A stretch of DNA of 64,000 nt from contig NZ_JBBMEX010000002.1 in NCBI RefSeq assembly GCF_040096355.1, positions 248,001-312,000 of the forward strand, written 5' to 3'. Each line of letters opens with the position of its first letter. Position 1 is the first letter of the stretch. The notes beneath the pieces were generated by a model that saw only the letters and a program-made list of their open reading frames with translations, was not told the DNA's origin and made no database searches. This DNA comes from Maccoyibacter intestinihominis (GTDB lineage: Bacteria; Bacillota; Clostridia; Lachnospirales; Lachnospiraceae). A program made the position numbers and the translations under genes. Of the stretch, positions 49,134 through 58,589 are shown piece by piece.

Positions 49134-50429
49134 ATGACACTTCTTATTAAAAATGGGCATGTCTTAGACCCTGCAACGGAAACAGACGAGGAAATAGACA
49201 TCTTCATTGAAGATGGAAAGATTACAAAAAGAGGGAAAAAATTAAAATGTAAAGCAGAGCGTGTCATAGATGCGGCAGGCAGTTATGTCATGCCGGGATT
49301 TATTGATCTGCATGTGCATTTAAGAGATCCGGGATACGAAGAAAAAGAAACGATTGCAAGCGGAGTGCGGGCAGCGGCAAAGGGCGGTTATACGACGATC
49401 TTAGCAATGCCAAACACAAAGCCGGTCGTAGATAATGCGGACGTGGTGTCATATGTGCATAAAAAAGCAGAGAGTGAGGGACTGACCAGAGTCTTACAGG
49501 TTGGAGCAGTCACAAAAGGGCAGCAGGGAGAGAAACTTGCGGATATCAAAGGCATGGTTCAGGCAGGCAGCCCGGCGATCAGTGAAGACGGCAAATCGGT
49601 CATGCGTACCGATTTATATAGAGAAGCAATGAAGATTGCAGCAGAGTGTAAGATTCCTGTGTTAGCACACTGCGAAGATATTCATTTAGTTCAGGGCGGA
49701 GTGGTAAACGCAGATGAGATTACCCAAAAACAGGGACTTGCAGGGATTACCAATTCCGTAGAGGACGTGATTATTGCGAGAGATATTATTTTAGCAAAAG
49801 AGACAGGTGCAAGACTGCATCTTTGTCACTGTTCCACAAAGGACAGCGTTACCATGGTAAAACAGGCAAAGGCAGATGGACTTCCTGTGACGGCAGAGGT
49901 CTGCCCACACCATTTTACATTGTCTACCGAGGATATGGTACCGTATGATACCAATTATAAAATGAACCCGCCACTTCGGACAAAAGCGGACGTGGAGGCA
50001 TTAAGACAGGGATTAAAAGAAGATATCATGGATGTCATTGCAACAGACCATGCTCCGCATACAAAACAGGATAAAAATCAGAGTATGCAAAAAGCACCGT
50101 TTGGAATCGTGGGCATCGAAACCGTTGCGGCGCTGACTTATAGTGAGCTGGTATTAAAGGGATATCTGACACCAATGCAGATGGCGGAAAAGATGAGTTA
50201 CAATCCGGCAAAAGTCATTGGAAGTGACAGAGGCAGCTTAGAAGTTGGAAAAGATGCGGATATTGTAATCTTTAATCCGAAAAAAACATATCAGATCGAT
50301 AAAAATAATTTTGCATCCAAAGGAAGAAATACACCATTTGATGGACGTACCGTAACCGGTGAGGTAGAGTATACCATTTGTGGCGGTAAGATGATATATG
50401 AAAAAGAAATGACAGGAGAAAAAGCATGA
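49134..50429 (+). CDS. pyrC: Dihydroorotase
   Basis: 431 residues, class I dihydroorotase. The metal site has GFIDLHVHLRDPG (His60, His62), LAHCEDIH and LHLCHCST, and the catalytic region is ATDHAPH. It makes dihydroorotate from carbamoyl-aspartate, the third step of UMP synthesis. The start is placed by GAGGAGAGG. It is first in the operon pyrC-pyrF-pyrK-pyrD and overlaps pyrF by 4 bp. Confidence 0.96.
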   Translation: MTLLIKNGHVLDPATETDEEIDIFIEDGKITKRGKKLKCKAERVIDAAGSYVMPGFIDLHVHLRDPGYEEKETIASGVRAAAKGGYTTILAMPNTKPVVDNADVVSYVHKKAESEGLTRVLQVGAVTKGQQGEKLADIKGMVQAGSPAISEDGKSVMRTDLYREAMKIAAECKIPVLAHCEDIHLVQGGVVNADEITQKQGLAGITNSVEDVIIARDIILAKETGARLHLCHCSTKDSVTMVKQAKADGLPVTAEVCPHHFTLSTEDMVPYDTNYKMNPPLRTKADVEALRQGLKEDIMDVIATDHAPHTKQDKNQSMQKAPFGIVGIETVAALTYSELVLKGYLTPMQMAEKMSYNPAKVIGSDRGSLEVGKDADIVIFNPKKTYQIDKNNFASKGRNTPFDGRTVTGEVEYTICGGKMIYEKEMTGEKA

Positions 50430-51355
50430 TCAACAAACTTATCAGTAACATTCAAAAAACCAATGCACCAATCGTTGTAGGATTAGATCCGATGTTAAAC
50501 TATGTGCCGGAACATATACAGAAGAAATCATTTGCAGAATACGGAGAGACCTTAGAAGGAGCAGCAGATGCGATCTGGCAGTTCAATAAAGAGATCGTAG
50601 ATGCGACCTATGACCTGATCCCGGCAGTAAAGCCACAGATTGCCATGTATGAGCAGTTTGGTGTAGAAGGACTGAAAGCATTCCAAAAAACCGTAGATTA
50701 CTGTCACGAAAAAGGTCTGGTCGTAATCGGAGATGTCAAGAGAGGAGATATCGGTTCTACCTCTGCAGCCTATGCAGTCGGACATCTGGGAAAAGTACAG
50801 GTAGGAAATACCATCTGTCAGGCATTTAATGAAGATTTTGCAACGGTCAACCCATATCTGGGAACAGATGGGATCAAACCGTTTGTAGATATATGTAAGG
50901 AAGAAAAAAAGGGATTGTTCATCCTTGTTAAGACATCAAACCCATCCAGTGGGGAATTCCAGGACCGCATCATCGACGGCAGACCACTCTATGAGTGGGT
51001 AGGGGAAAAAGTTGCCGAGTGGGGTGCAGACCACATGGGAGATTCCTATAGTTACATCGGAGCAGTTGTGGGGGCAACTTATCCGGAAATGGGAAAAGTC
51101 TTAAGAAAAGTAATGCCAAAGAGCTATATTTTAGTACCGGGCTATGGAGCACAGGGAGGAAAAGGAGCAGATCTGGTACACTTCTTTAACGAGGATGGTT
51201 TAGGAGCCATTGTAAATTCTTCCAGAGGTATCATTGCAGCATATAAGCAGGAAAAATATGCAAAATTCGGAGCCGAGCATTTCGCGGAAGCATCCAGAGC
51301 AGCCGTGATCGATATGGTGGAAGACATCAGTACAGCTTTGGAGAGAGCAAAGTAA
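50426..51355 (+). CDS. pyrF: Orotidine 5'-phosphate decarboxylase (type 2)
   Basis: 309 residues, the longer type-2 form. The catalytic motif is GDVKRGDIGSTS, with N-terminal VVGLDPML and a C-terminal LVPGYGAQGGKG phosphate loop. It converts OMP to UMP, the last step of the pathway. The start is in an ATGA overlap with pyrC. Confidence 0.96.
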   Translation: MINKLISNIQKTNAPIVVGLDPMLNYVPEHIQKKSFAEYGETLEGAADAIWQFNKEIVDATYDLIPAVKPQIAMYEQFGVEGLKAFQKTVDYCHEKGLVVIGDVKRGDIGSTSAAYAVGHLGKVQVGNTICQAFNEDFATVNPYLGTDGIKPFVDICKEEKKGLFILVKTSNPSSGEFQDRIIDGRPLYEWVGEKVAEWGADHMGDSYSYIGAVVGATYPEMGKVLRKVMPKSYILVPGYGAQGGKGADLVHFFNEDGLGAIVNSSRGIIAAYKQEKYAKFGAEHFAEASRAAVIDMVEDISTALERAK

Positions 51356-51365
51356 GGAGAAGGAC

Positions 51366-52133
51366 ATGTCAGAAAAGAGCAGGGAAGAAGCAATCGTGAT
51401 CCGTCAGGAGGAGATCGCAGACGGAGTATTCAGCATGTGGTTAAAGACGGATGAGATTGCAAAAAATGCAAAAGCAGGACAGTTTATTTCTGTTTATTGT
51501 AAGGACGGAAGCAGAATGCTGCCAAGACCGATCAGTATTTGTGAAATAGACAAAAAAGATGGAGCATTGAGGATTGTTTACCGTGTTGCGGGCAAGGGAA
51601 CAGAAGAGTTTTCGGGTATGAGAGCCGGAATGATCTTAGATATCTTAGGACCGTTAGGAAACGGTTTTCCGAAAAAATCCAAGAAAGCAATCCTGATAGG
51701 AGGAGGGATCGGAATTCCGCCAATGTTAGAATTAGCCAAAGAACTCGAATGTGAAAAACAGATCGTATTGGGATATCGGGATGAGCTTTTTTTAACAGAG
51801 GAATTTGAAAAAGCAGGAGAAATCTATCTCGCAACCGAAGATGGAAGTATGGGAACAAAAGGAACCGTTTTAGATGCGATCCGTGTCAATGAGTTAAAGG
51901 CAGATATCATCTATGCCTGTGGACCGACTCCGATGTTAAAAGCAGTGAAGGAATATGCAAAAGAAGCAGGGATCGAATGTTGGATTTCGATGGAAGAACG
52001 GATGGCATGCGGAATCGGAGCATGCCTTGCCTGCGTATGCAAGTCCAGACATAAGGACAGCCATACGAATGTGCATAACAAACGTATCTGTAAAGAAGGT
52101 CCGGTATTTTTAGCTGAGGAGGTGGAGTTGTAA
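51366..52133 (+). CDS. pyrK: Dihydroorotate dehydrogenase electron transfer subunit
   Basis: 255 residues. The N-terminal FAD-binding domain has RPISICEID, an NAD-binding region has LIGGGIGIPPML, and the C-terminal 2Fe-2S site has CGIGACLACVC plus a later Cys (RICKEG). It passes electrons from the FMN of PyrD to NAD. The stop and the pyrD start share a base (TAATG). Confidence 0.95.
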   Translation: MSEKSREEAIVIRQEEIADGVFSMWLKTDEIAKNAKAGQFISVYCKDGSRMLPRPISICEIDKKDGALRIVYRVAGKGTEEFSGMRAGMILDILGPLGNGFPKKSKKAILIGGGIGIPPMLELAKELECEKQIVLGYRDELFLTEEFEKAGEIYLATEDGSMGTKGTVLDAIRVNELKADIIYACGPTPMLKAVKEYAKEAGIECWISMEERMACGIGACLACVCKSRHKDSHTNVHNKRICKEGPVFLAEEVEL

Positions 52134-53038
52134 TGAATCTGAAAGTAGATTTAGCAGGAGTTACCTTAAATAATCCGATCATGACAGCCTCAGGCACCTT
52201 TGGCTCCGGTGAGGAATATTCAGAATTTGTGGATCTGAACCGGTTAGGAGCAGTAGTGACGAAAGGCGTTGCAAACGTTCCGTGGGAAGGAAATCCAACT
52301 CCACGGGTAGCGGAAGTCTATGGCGGAATGCTCAACGCCATCGGATTGCAGAATCCGGGCATTGATCTTTTTGTGGAAAGAGATATCCCGTTTTTAACAC
52401 AGTTTGATACAAAGATCATCGTCAATGTATGCGGAAGAACCACAGAGGACTACTGCGAAGTAGTAGAACGGTTATCCGATCAGCCGGTGGATATGTTAGA
52501 GATCAACATCTCCTGCCCGAATGTCAAAGAAGGCGGGATTGCTTTTGGTCAGGACCCAAAGGCGGTAGAAGCAATTACAAAAGAGATCAAAAAGCATGCA
52601 AAACAGCCGGTGATCATGAAGCTCAGCCCGAATGTGACGGACATCACAGAGATGGCAAAAGTGGCAGAAGCCGGCGGTGCAGATGTGTTGTCCCTGATCA
52701 ATACATTAACAGGAATGAAGATCAACATTCGCAACCGGAAATTTGCACTGGCAAATAAGACCGGAGGCATGTCAGGTCCGGCGGTTCATCCGATCGCAGT
52801 ACGCATGGTCTATCAGGTGGCACAGGCAGTCAACCTTCCGATCATCGGAATGGGCGGTGTGCATACGGCAGAGGATGCGATTGAAATGATGCTTGCAGGA
52901 GCAACTGCCGTGGCTGTGGGAACAGCGAATTTCCAGAATCCGCGGGCAACCATGGAAATCTTAGAAGGAATCCGAAGCTATATGGCAGAATATGAGATTT
53001 CCGATATCCGGGAATTGATCGGAGCAGTATCGGAGTAG
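52133..53038 (+). CDS. pyrD: Dihydroorotate dehydrogenase, NAD-dependent (class 1B) catalytic subunit
   Basis: 301 residues. It has a TIM-barrel FMN enzyme with NPIMTASGTFGSG, the catalytic Cys in NISCPNVKEGG, LSPNVTDI, and IGMGGVHTAEDA for phosphate binding. It oxidises dihydroorotate to orotate together with PyrK. It is coupled to pyrK by a one-base overlap. A toxin-antitoxin promoter starts 20 bp after its stop. Confidence 0.96.
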   Translation: MNLKVDLAGVTLNNPIMTASGTFGSGEEYSEFVDLNRLGAVVTKGVANVPWEGNPTPRVAEVYGGMLNAIGLQNPGIDLFVERDIPFLTQFDTKIIVNVCGRTTEDYCEVVERLSDQPVDMLEINISCPNVKEGGIAFGQDPKAVEAITKEIKKHAKQPVIMKLSPNVTDITEMAKVAEAGGADVLSLINTLTGMKINIRNRKFALANKTGGMSGPAVHPIAVRMVYQVAQAVNLPIIGMGGVHTAEDAIEMMLAGATAVAVGTANFQNPRATMEILEGIRSYMAEYEISDIRELIGAVSE

Positions 53039-53057
53039 AAAATAAAAATACGGGCAC

Positions 53058-53106
53058 TTGACGTACAGAAAACCGTACAATATAATAAAAGTACAGAAAA
53101 CTGTAC
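53058..53106 (+). promoter_or_regulatory. YefM/YoeB promoter with twin operator
   Basis: TTGACG (53058-53063), a 17-bp spacer and TATAAT (53081-53086). The 16-bp sequence GTACAGAAAACCGTAC lies at 53063-53078 and again, with one change, at 53091-53106. GTAC ends and the TGTACA core match the known YefM operator type. It fits autorepression by the toxin-antitoxin complex. Confidence 0.82.
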
Positions 53107-53155
53107 AACATAAAGATGTGCAAAAATCAGTGCTGCATCGAATGGAGGTGTTATC

Positions 53156-53422
53156 ATGTTAGCGGTCAACTATACAAATTTACGGGATAATATGAAAACG
53201 TATATGGATAGGGTAACAGATGACTATGAGACAATGATCGTAACACGGAAAGATAATAAAAACGTAGTAATGCTTTCGGAGGAAACCTATAACAATTTGA
53301 TGGAAAATGTATATGTGATGGGAAATAAGGCTAATTATGACTGGCTGATGGAATCCAAAGCACAGCTTGAAAAGGGAAAATCCTCTGTTCACAATTTTGC
53401 GGAGGTGTCCACGGATGAATAA
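53156..53422 (+). CDS. yefM: YefM/Phd-family antitoxin
   Basis: 88 residues, with start after GGAGGTG. The Phd/YefM domain has NYTNLRDNMKTYMDRV, MIVTRKDNKNVVMLSEETY and NLMENVYVM, followed by a charged C-terminal toxin-binding tail. It overlaps the toxin gene by 8 bp. It represses its own promoter through the GTAC repeats upstream. Confidence 0.92.
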   Translation: MLAVNYTNLRDNMKTYMDRVTDDYETMIVTRKDNKNVVMLSEETYNNLMENVYVMGNKANYDWLMESKAQLEKGKSSVHNFAEVSTDE

Positions 53423-53678
53423 AGTTTTCACCGATAACGGATGGAAAGACTATGTTTACTGGAAGACCGAGGATAGAAAGACACTGAAGAAGATCAATCG
53501 TCTGATCGAAGATATATGCAGAAATGGCAACGAAGGCATTGGAAAACCGGAACCGTTAACCGGAAATTTAGCAGGATTCTGGAGCAGACGGATCAACGAT
53601 AATGACAGGCTCATATACAAAATCGATGATGAGAATATCTATGTATTAGCTTGCAGATATCATTATAGTGACACATAA
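53415..53678 (+). CDS. yoeB: YoeB-family mRNA endonuclease toxin
   Basis: 87 residues from the ATG at 53415, placed by GGAGGTGTC; a longer frame runs into the antitoxin gene. It has WKDYVYWKTEDRKTLKKIN, NGNEGIGKPEPLTGNLAGFWSRRI (split here for length), and the C-terminal ACRYHY with the conserved His/Tyr. It is a RelE-fold ribosome-dependent RNase. It is paired with the antitoxin just upstream. Confidence 0.93.
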   Translation: MNKVFTDNGWKDYVYWKTEDRKTLKKINRLIEDICRNGNEGIGKPEPLTGNLAGFWSRRINDNDRLIYKIDDENIYVLACRYHYSDT

Positions 53679-53730
53679 AATGAATATATAAATGCTTACG
53701 AATGGCTTGAAATAAGGAGGAAACAACAGA

Positions 53731-54405
53731 ATGGAACAATACAAACAGGAATTTATCGAATTCATGGTAGAGAGTGATGTCTTAAAGTTTGGTGAGTTCA
53801 CATTAAAGAGCGGAAGAAAATCCCCGTTTTTTATGAATGCAGGAGCTTATGTCACAGGCAGCCAGCTTCGCAGACTCGGTGAATACTATGCAAAGGCAAT
53901 TCATGAGCATTACGGAGATGACTTTGATGTGTTATTCGGTCCGGCATATAAGGGGATCCCGTTAAGTGTTGCGACAACGATGGCATACAGTGAATTATAT
54001 GGAAAAGATATCCGCTATTGTTCAAACCGTAAGGAAGTAAAAGACCATGGAGATACAGGAATCCTGCTTGGAAGTAAAATTCAGGATGGCGATAAAGTGG
54101 TGATCATTGAAGATGTGACAACATCCGGGAAATCCATTGAAGAGACATTTCCGATCATCCGGGCACAGGGAAAGGTAGAGATCGTAGGACTTATGGTATC
54201 TTTGAACCGCATGGAGCGGGGCAAAGGTGATAAATCCGCATTAGAAGAGATCAAAGAAACTTATGGATTTGATGCAAATGCCATTGTCAGCATGGCAGAT
54301 GTGGTAGAACATCTCCATAATCGTCCATGTCAGGGAAAAATTGTCATTGACGATACATTAAAAACAGCAATTGACCAATACTATCAGGAGTATGGTGTAA
54401 AATAA
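53731..54405 (+). CDS. pyrE: Orotate phosphoribosyltransferase
   Basis: 224 residues. The PRPP-binding motif is VVIIEDVTTSGKS, with FTLKSGRKSPFFMN at the N-terminus and FGPAYKGIPL. It makes OMP from orotate and PRPP. The start follows AAGGAGGAAAC. It is separated from pyrD by the toxin-antitoxin pair and has no strong promoter of its own that I can see, so read-through is likely. Confidence 0.96.
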   Translation: MEQYKQEFIEFMVESDVLKFGEFTLKSGRKSPFFMNAGAYVTGSQLRRLGEYYAKAIHEHYGDDFDVLFGPAYKGIPLSVATTMAYSELYGKDIRYCSNRKEVKDHGDTGILLGSKIQDGDKVVIIEDVTTSGKSIEETFPIIRAQGKVEIVGLMVSLNRMERGKGDKSALEEIKETYGFDANAIVSMADVVEHLHNRPCQGKIVIDDTLKTAIDQYYQEYGVK

Positions 54406-54419
54406 TTGGAGGAATGATT

Positions 54420-54572
54420 ATGAACGAAAAAGCATATAAGACAATGAGCCGTAGTGGAGCAGGAGCACTGACCGTTGGGATCATTATGATGGTGGCAGGC
54501 TTAGTCTGCGGTATTATTGCAGTGGTAAGCGGGGCACGTTTGTTACATGACAAAAAAGAAATTATGTTTTAG
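54420..54572 (+). CDS. Small one- or two-TM protein, 50 aa
   Basis: ATG after TTGGAGGAATG. The product has MNEKAYKTMSRSGAGAL and a hydrophobic stretch of about 25 residues with Gly spacing. It overlaps the VanZ-like gene by 26 bp. Below usual calling size, but the ribosome binding site and operon position support it. No known function. Confidence 0.55.
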   Translation: MNEKAYKTMSRSGAGALTVGIIMMVAGLVCGIIAVVSGARLLHDKKEIMF

Positions 54573-55008
54573 ATGGATTCTGTTCGGAGGATATCTGCTG
54601 CTTTTGAGTTACTTCCTGTTTTTTGCGGAAATCATGGGAAGAACCAATCTGACCAGAACCTATCATTACAATCTGGTTCCATTTTTGGAAATCAAGCGTT
54701 TTATTATCTATCGGAAGAAGCTGGGAATGACAGCAGTAGTAGTAAATCTGCTCGGAAATGTCGCGGCGTTTCTTCCGTTTGGCTTTTTTCTGCCATTCCT
54801 TAGTCAGAAAAACAGGAGTTTTGCATATGTGACACTCATCAGCTTTGAGTTCAGTCTTTTGATCGAGTGTATACAGCTGGTGTCTAAGGTGGGCAGTTTC
54901 GATGTGGATGATATGATTTTAAATACGCTGGGAGGAAGTCTCGGTTATCTTTGTTTTTGGGTTGCAAGGAAGTGGAAGAAGAGAAGAAATGAGAAAAAAG
55001 AAGAATAA
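54547..55008 (+). CDS. VanZ-like family protein
   Basis: 153 residues and four TM segments. It has YHYNLVPFLEIKRF, NLLGNVAAFLPFGFFLPF, membrane Glu in LLIECIQL, and SFDVDDMILNTLGGSLGY, which are the VanZ-like features. It is chromosomal and unlinked to a two-component system here, unlike the VanZ-like gene at 23843. Its exact role is unknown. Confidence 0.85.
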   Translation: MTKKKLCFRWILFGGYLLLLSYFLFFAEIMGRTNLTRTYHYNLVPFLEIKRFIIYRKKLGMTAVVVNLLGNVAAFLPFGFFLPFLSQKNRSFAYVTLISFEFSLLIECIQLVSKVGSFDVDDMILNTLGGSLGYLCFWVARKWKKRRNEKKEE

Positions 55009-55318
55009 CAGAAGTTATAAATTTACAGAGAAGAAAAAATCCGTTCGCGGCATGATCGCCTGTGTCGGAGCAGTGATCTCCCTGCTCATATTAGCAGGAA
55101 TGCTGATACAGGCAGTCACAAGTGCAGGAAACGGTGGTGCATTTTTAGGAAGTGCAGGTGTTGTTGCACTGTTTGTCGGTGTTGCATCTTTTATAGAGGC
55201 CGTACAGGCAGTGCAGGAAAAAGACACCTTCCGCTCCATTCCATATACGGCAGTCGGATTGTCGGCGGTTGCGACAGTGCTGTGGTTAGCACTTTACATG
55301 TTAGGAATTTTGTTATAA
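54989..55318 (+). CDS. DUF6142-like small membrane protein
   Basis: 109 residues from the ATG at 54989, overlapping the upstream gene by 20 bp. It has a basic N-terminus RYKFTEKK-like (RSYKFTEKKKSVRG) and three TM segments at about 27-47, 55-75 and 87-107. The pattern fits DUF6142, a Lachnospiraceae membrane family of unknown function. It lies 14 bp before the HD hydrolase gene. Confidence 0.65.
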   Translation: MRKKKNNRSYKFTEKKKSVRGMIACVGAVISLLILAGMLIQAVTSAGNGGAFLGSAGVVALFVGVASFIEAVQAVQEKDTFRSIPYTAVGLSAVATVLWLALYMLGILL

Positions 55319-55331
55319 AGGAGAAGACGAA

Positions 55332-55928
55332 ATGGATAACAAACGGCTGAAAAAGCAGATGGATTTCATTTTAGAGATGGATAAAATGAAATCCATCATG
55401 AGACAGACATATCTTGCAAATGGAGAGCGCAAGGAAAATGATGCGGAACATTCCTGGCATCTGGCTTTGATGTGCGGGATCCTTGCGGAATATTCCAATG
55501 AGCCGATCGATGTGTTAAAAACAATGAAAATGGTATTGTTACACGATGCCATAGAGATTGATGCCGGTGACACTTATGCATATGATGTGGCAGGCAACCA
55601 GACAAAAAAAGAGCGGGAGCAAAAGGCGGCAGACCGGATATTTCCGATACTCCCGGAAGATATGGCGAAAGAGTACCGGAACCTTTGGGAAGAATTTGAA
55701 GAGAGCAAAACCCCGGAGGCAAAATTTGCCCATGTGCTTGACAATGCACAGCCAATGCTTTTAAATGATGCATCCGAAGGCAAATCGTGGAGAGAACACG
55801 GCGTGAAAAAATCCCAGATCATGAAAAGGAATGCGAGAACACATGAGGGCTCCGAGGCAATCTGGGAGTATCAGAAGGAAATTATTGAACAGAATATAAA
55901 AAAAGGCAATATCATAGATGATATGTAA
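55332..55928 (+). CDS. HD-domain phosphohydrolase (YfbR-like 5'-nucleotidase family)
   Basis: 198 residues, with start after AAAGGAGAAG. The HD metal motif has DAEHSWHLALM, LLHDAIEIDAGD and a later Asp in VLDNAQPM. This pattern is shared with YfbR/HDDC2-type deoxynucleoside 5'-monophosphatases. The likely role is hydrolysis of nucleotides, in keeping with the nucleotide genes nearby. Substrate not provable from sequence. Confidence 0.85.
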   Translation: MDNKRLKKQMDFILEMDKMKSIMRQTYLANGERKENDAEHSWHLALMCGILAEYSNEPIDVLKTMKMVLLHDAIEIDAGDTYAYDVAGNQTKKEREQKAADRIFPILPEDMAKEYRNLWEEFEESKTPEAKFAHVLDNAQPMLLNDASEGKSWREHGVKKSQIMKRNARTHEGSEAIWEYQKEIIEQNIKKGNIIDDM

Positions 55929-55948
55929 GGAGATATGTAGGAAGATAT

Positions 55949-58009
55949 ATGGATCAGGAATTACAAAGAGAACGATATGAATTAGTGACGGGACGCATCC
56001 GGGAGATTGCAAAAGAAGAGAGCGTACCTGCCCGCTATCAGGAGTATTTTCAAAAGACAGCATTATTTTTAGAAAAAGTAGATGAAACACTGCAAAAAAA
56101 GCAGCAGGGACTGTTAGATGCAGAGTCAGAGGAAGAGGCAAAAAAGAGAAACAAAGAGTTTTATCAGGATATTTTAGGAAAAAATTATGACACCAGTTAC
56201 GCTAACCCTTCCTATGCAGTGGAAAAGCTGGGAGAGGAATTTGGCGGAGTCTTAAGTTTTCTCTATACAGAACTTCGTGCCTGCATTGGCTATGCCTATG
56301 AGGGAAGAGCAGAGGACATTACGATTTTCGGCGAGCTGTTTGTAGAGGTCTATGGAATCTTTGCGGCAGCACAGGATGAAGTAGTGGATAAAAGAGAAGT
56401 GATGCAGACTATTTACTATTTCTACCATGATTACAGTGAAACAATGGTGGAACGTAATATTTTAGAGATGATAGATCCGTCACTGGACTTTTTTACGGAT
56501 ATCGTGATGCATGCGGATCTGTCCGATACCCGTTATCTCTATCGTTATGGCGAGTATATCAGTGATTGCGAACTGGAGATCGCACGTTTTCTGAACAGTA
56601 TGGAGGAAGAAAAAATACAGTCCATGGCAGACACCTATACCGAGGGTTACAGGCTCGGTTTTGTAAATCTCGGTGTAGATCTGTCTAAAAAGAAAACCGT
56701 GCAGATCCATTATCCGATCGGATTTGAACGCATGGTACGGGCAGCAGTGAAAAATTTTGAAAAAATGGGGTTACAGCCGACCATTTCAAGAGATCCGGTG
56801 TTATCATTGTTTAACCGCGGACATGGAAAACGCAATGCTTATGTAAAGGCAGTCAACAAACAGTATGAGTATGACCACAAGGACGATAAGGCATACTATT
56901 TTGACAAAGCATTCGTAGAGCGTCGTTTAGAAGTGCTTAGAAGTTCCTTTGAAAGCCGCAAAGAATTAGCAGGAGTCCATGCAGGTCCGGCGGTGATCGA
57001 GATCTTTGGAGAAGAGCCTTTTGAGCCGGTGAGCAAGCCGGAAAATGCACATTATAATGAAAAACAGCAGCAGTTGAATGTCTATTATATGAGCATGGCA
57101 GGACAGATCACAAACGAGTATATCAAAGGCGATGAACGGAGTTTTACGATCATCGCATATCCGATCCCGACGATCGGAGAGCAGTTCCGTGAGATCTTTG
57201 ATGAGACCGTAAAGATCAATACTTTAGATTACAAACTCTATCAGTCGATACAGCAAAAGATCATTGATGTGTTAGATACCGGTGAGCGGGTGCATATCAA
57301 AGGAAGAGGTCAGAATAAAACAGATCTGACCGTAGAACTTTATAAATTGCAAGATCCGGATAAGCAGACGATTTTTGAAAACTGTGTGGCAGATGTCAAC
57401 ATTCCGGTAGGGGAAGTCTTTACCTCCCCGGTCTTAAAAGGTACCAACGGAAAACTGCATGTTTCACAGGTGTATTTAAACGAGCTTAACTTTTTGGATT
57501 TAGAGATGGATTTTTCTGACGGAAAGATTGTGAATTATACCTGTAAGAATTTTGAGAACGAAGAGGAAAACCGCAAATATATTCATGAAAATGTATTGAA
57601 GCACCATGATACGCTTCCAATGGGAGAGTTTGCGATTGGTACAAACACCACAGCATACTGTATGGCGAGAAAGTACGATATAGCGGCAAAACTGCCGATT
57701 TTGATCGCAGAAAAGACAGGACCTCATTTTGCGGTAGGCGATACCTGTTATTCCCATGCGGAGGACAATGCAGTCTTTAATCCGGATGGAAAAGAGATTG
57801 TTGCAAGAGATAATGAGGTTTCCCTGCAGCGAAAAGAGGATATGAGTAAAGCATATCTGAACTGTCATACGGATATTACGATCCCGTATGATGAATTAGG
57901 TGCGATCACCGTGATCCGTGCCGATGGAAGCACAGAGGACATTATTCGGGATGGAAGATTTGTAGTGCCGGGAAGTGAGGCATTAAATCAGCCACTCGAT
58001 GAAATGTAA
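55949..58009 (+). CDS. M29-like aminopeptidase
   Basis: 686 residues, longer than typical M29 enzymes (about 400) because of a ~280-residue N-terminal helical domain. The C-terminal half has M29-like segments: GRGQNKTDLTVEL, NIPVGEVFTSPVLKGTNG, MGEFAIGTNTTAY and AVGDTCYSHAEDN, giving Glu/His/Asp metal ligands. It probably trims peptides in the cytoplasm. The start at 55949 has AGGAAGATAT before it. Confidence 0.8.
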   Translation: MDQELQRERYELVTGRIREIAKEESVPARYQEYFQKTALFLEKVDETLQKKQQGLLDAESEEEAKKRNKEFYQDILGKNYDTSYANPSYAVEKLGEEFGGVLSFLYTELRACIGYAYEGRAEDITIFGELFVEVYGIFAAAQDEVVDKREVMQTIYYFYHDYSETMVERNILEMIDPSLDFFTDIVMHADLSDTRYLYRYGEYISDCELEIARFLNSMEEEKIQSMADTYTEGYRLGFVNLGVDLSKKKTVQIHYPIGFERMVRAAVKNFEKMGLQPTISRDPVLSLFNRGHGKRNAYVKAVNKQYEYDHKDDKAYYFDKAFVERRLEVLRSSFESRKELAGVHAGPAVIEIFGEEPFEPVSKPENAHYNEKQQQLNVYYMSMAGQITNEYIKGDERSFTIIAYPIPTIGEQFREIFDETVKINTLDYKLYQSIQQKIIDVLDTGERVHIKGRGQNKTDLTVELYKLQDPDKQTIFENCVADVNIPVGEVFTSPVLKGTNGKLHVSQVYLNELNFLDLEMDFSDGKIVNYTCKNFENEEENRKYIHENVLKHHDTLPMGEFAIGTNTTAYCMARKYDIAAKLPILIAEKTGPHFAVGDTCYSHAEDNAVFNPDGKEIVARDNEVSLQRKEDMSKAYLNCHTDITIPYDELGAITVIRADGSTEDIIRDGRFVVPGSEALNQPLDEM

Positions 58010-58041
58010 AATACAGATTTAACAAACAGGAGGAAGAAAAA

Positions 58042-58542
58042 ATGGCAACAGTAGGAATAGTAATGGGAAGCGATTCAGACATGCCTGTTATGGCAAAGGC
58101 AGCAGAGATGCTTGACAGATTCGGGATTGATTATGAGATGAAGATCATTTCTGCACATCGTGAACCGGACATTTTCTTTGAATGGGCAAAGGGCGCAAAA
58201 GAGCGTGGAACCAAGGTGATCATCGCAGGAGCCGGAAAAGCAGCACATCTTCCAGGAATGTGTGCAGCTCTGTTTCCAATGCCGGTCATCGGAATCCCAA
58301 TGAAAACGTCCGATTTAGGAGGAGTAGATTCCTTATATTCTATCGTACAGATGCCAAGTGGTATTCCGGTTGCAACAGTAGCGATCAATGGCGGACAGAA
58401 TGCCGGAATCCTTGCAGCAAAGATCCTTGCAACTTCTGATGCAGCACTGCTTGAGAAGTTAGAAGCATACAGTGAAGAAATGAAAGATCAGGTAGTAGAA
58501 AAAGATAACAGATTACAGGAGACAGGTTATCAGGCATATTAA
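58042..58542 (+). CDS. purE: N5-carboxyaminoimidazole ribonucleotide mutase
   Basis: 166 residues. It has the VGIVMGSDSDMPVM N-terminus, ISAHREPD with the catalytic His, and GAGKAAHLPGM and MPSGIPVATVAINGG. It is the class I PurE mutase of purine synthesis. The start follows ACAGGAGGAAG. It is last before the pfl promoter, and no strong terminator was seen between them. Confidence 0.95.
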   Translation: MATVGIVMGSDSDMPVMAKAAEMLDRFGIDYEMKIISAHREPDIFFEWAKGAKERGTKVIIAGAGKAAHLPGMCAALFPMPVIGIPMKTSDLGGVDSLYSIVQMPSGIPVATVAINGGQNAGILAAKILATSDAALLEKLEAYSEEMKDQVVEKDNRLQETGYQAY

Positions 58543-58589
58543 TGGAAATGATTTCATCCGATAATGAGAAAAACTGTTCACTAATCATC

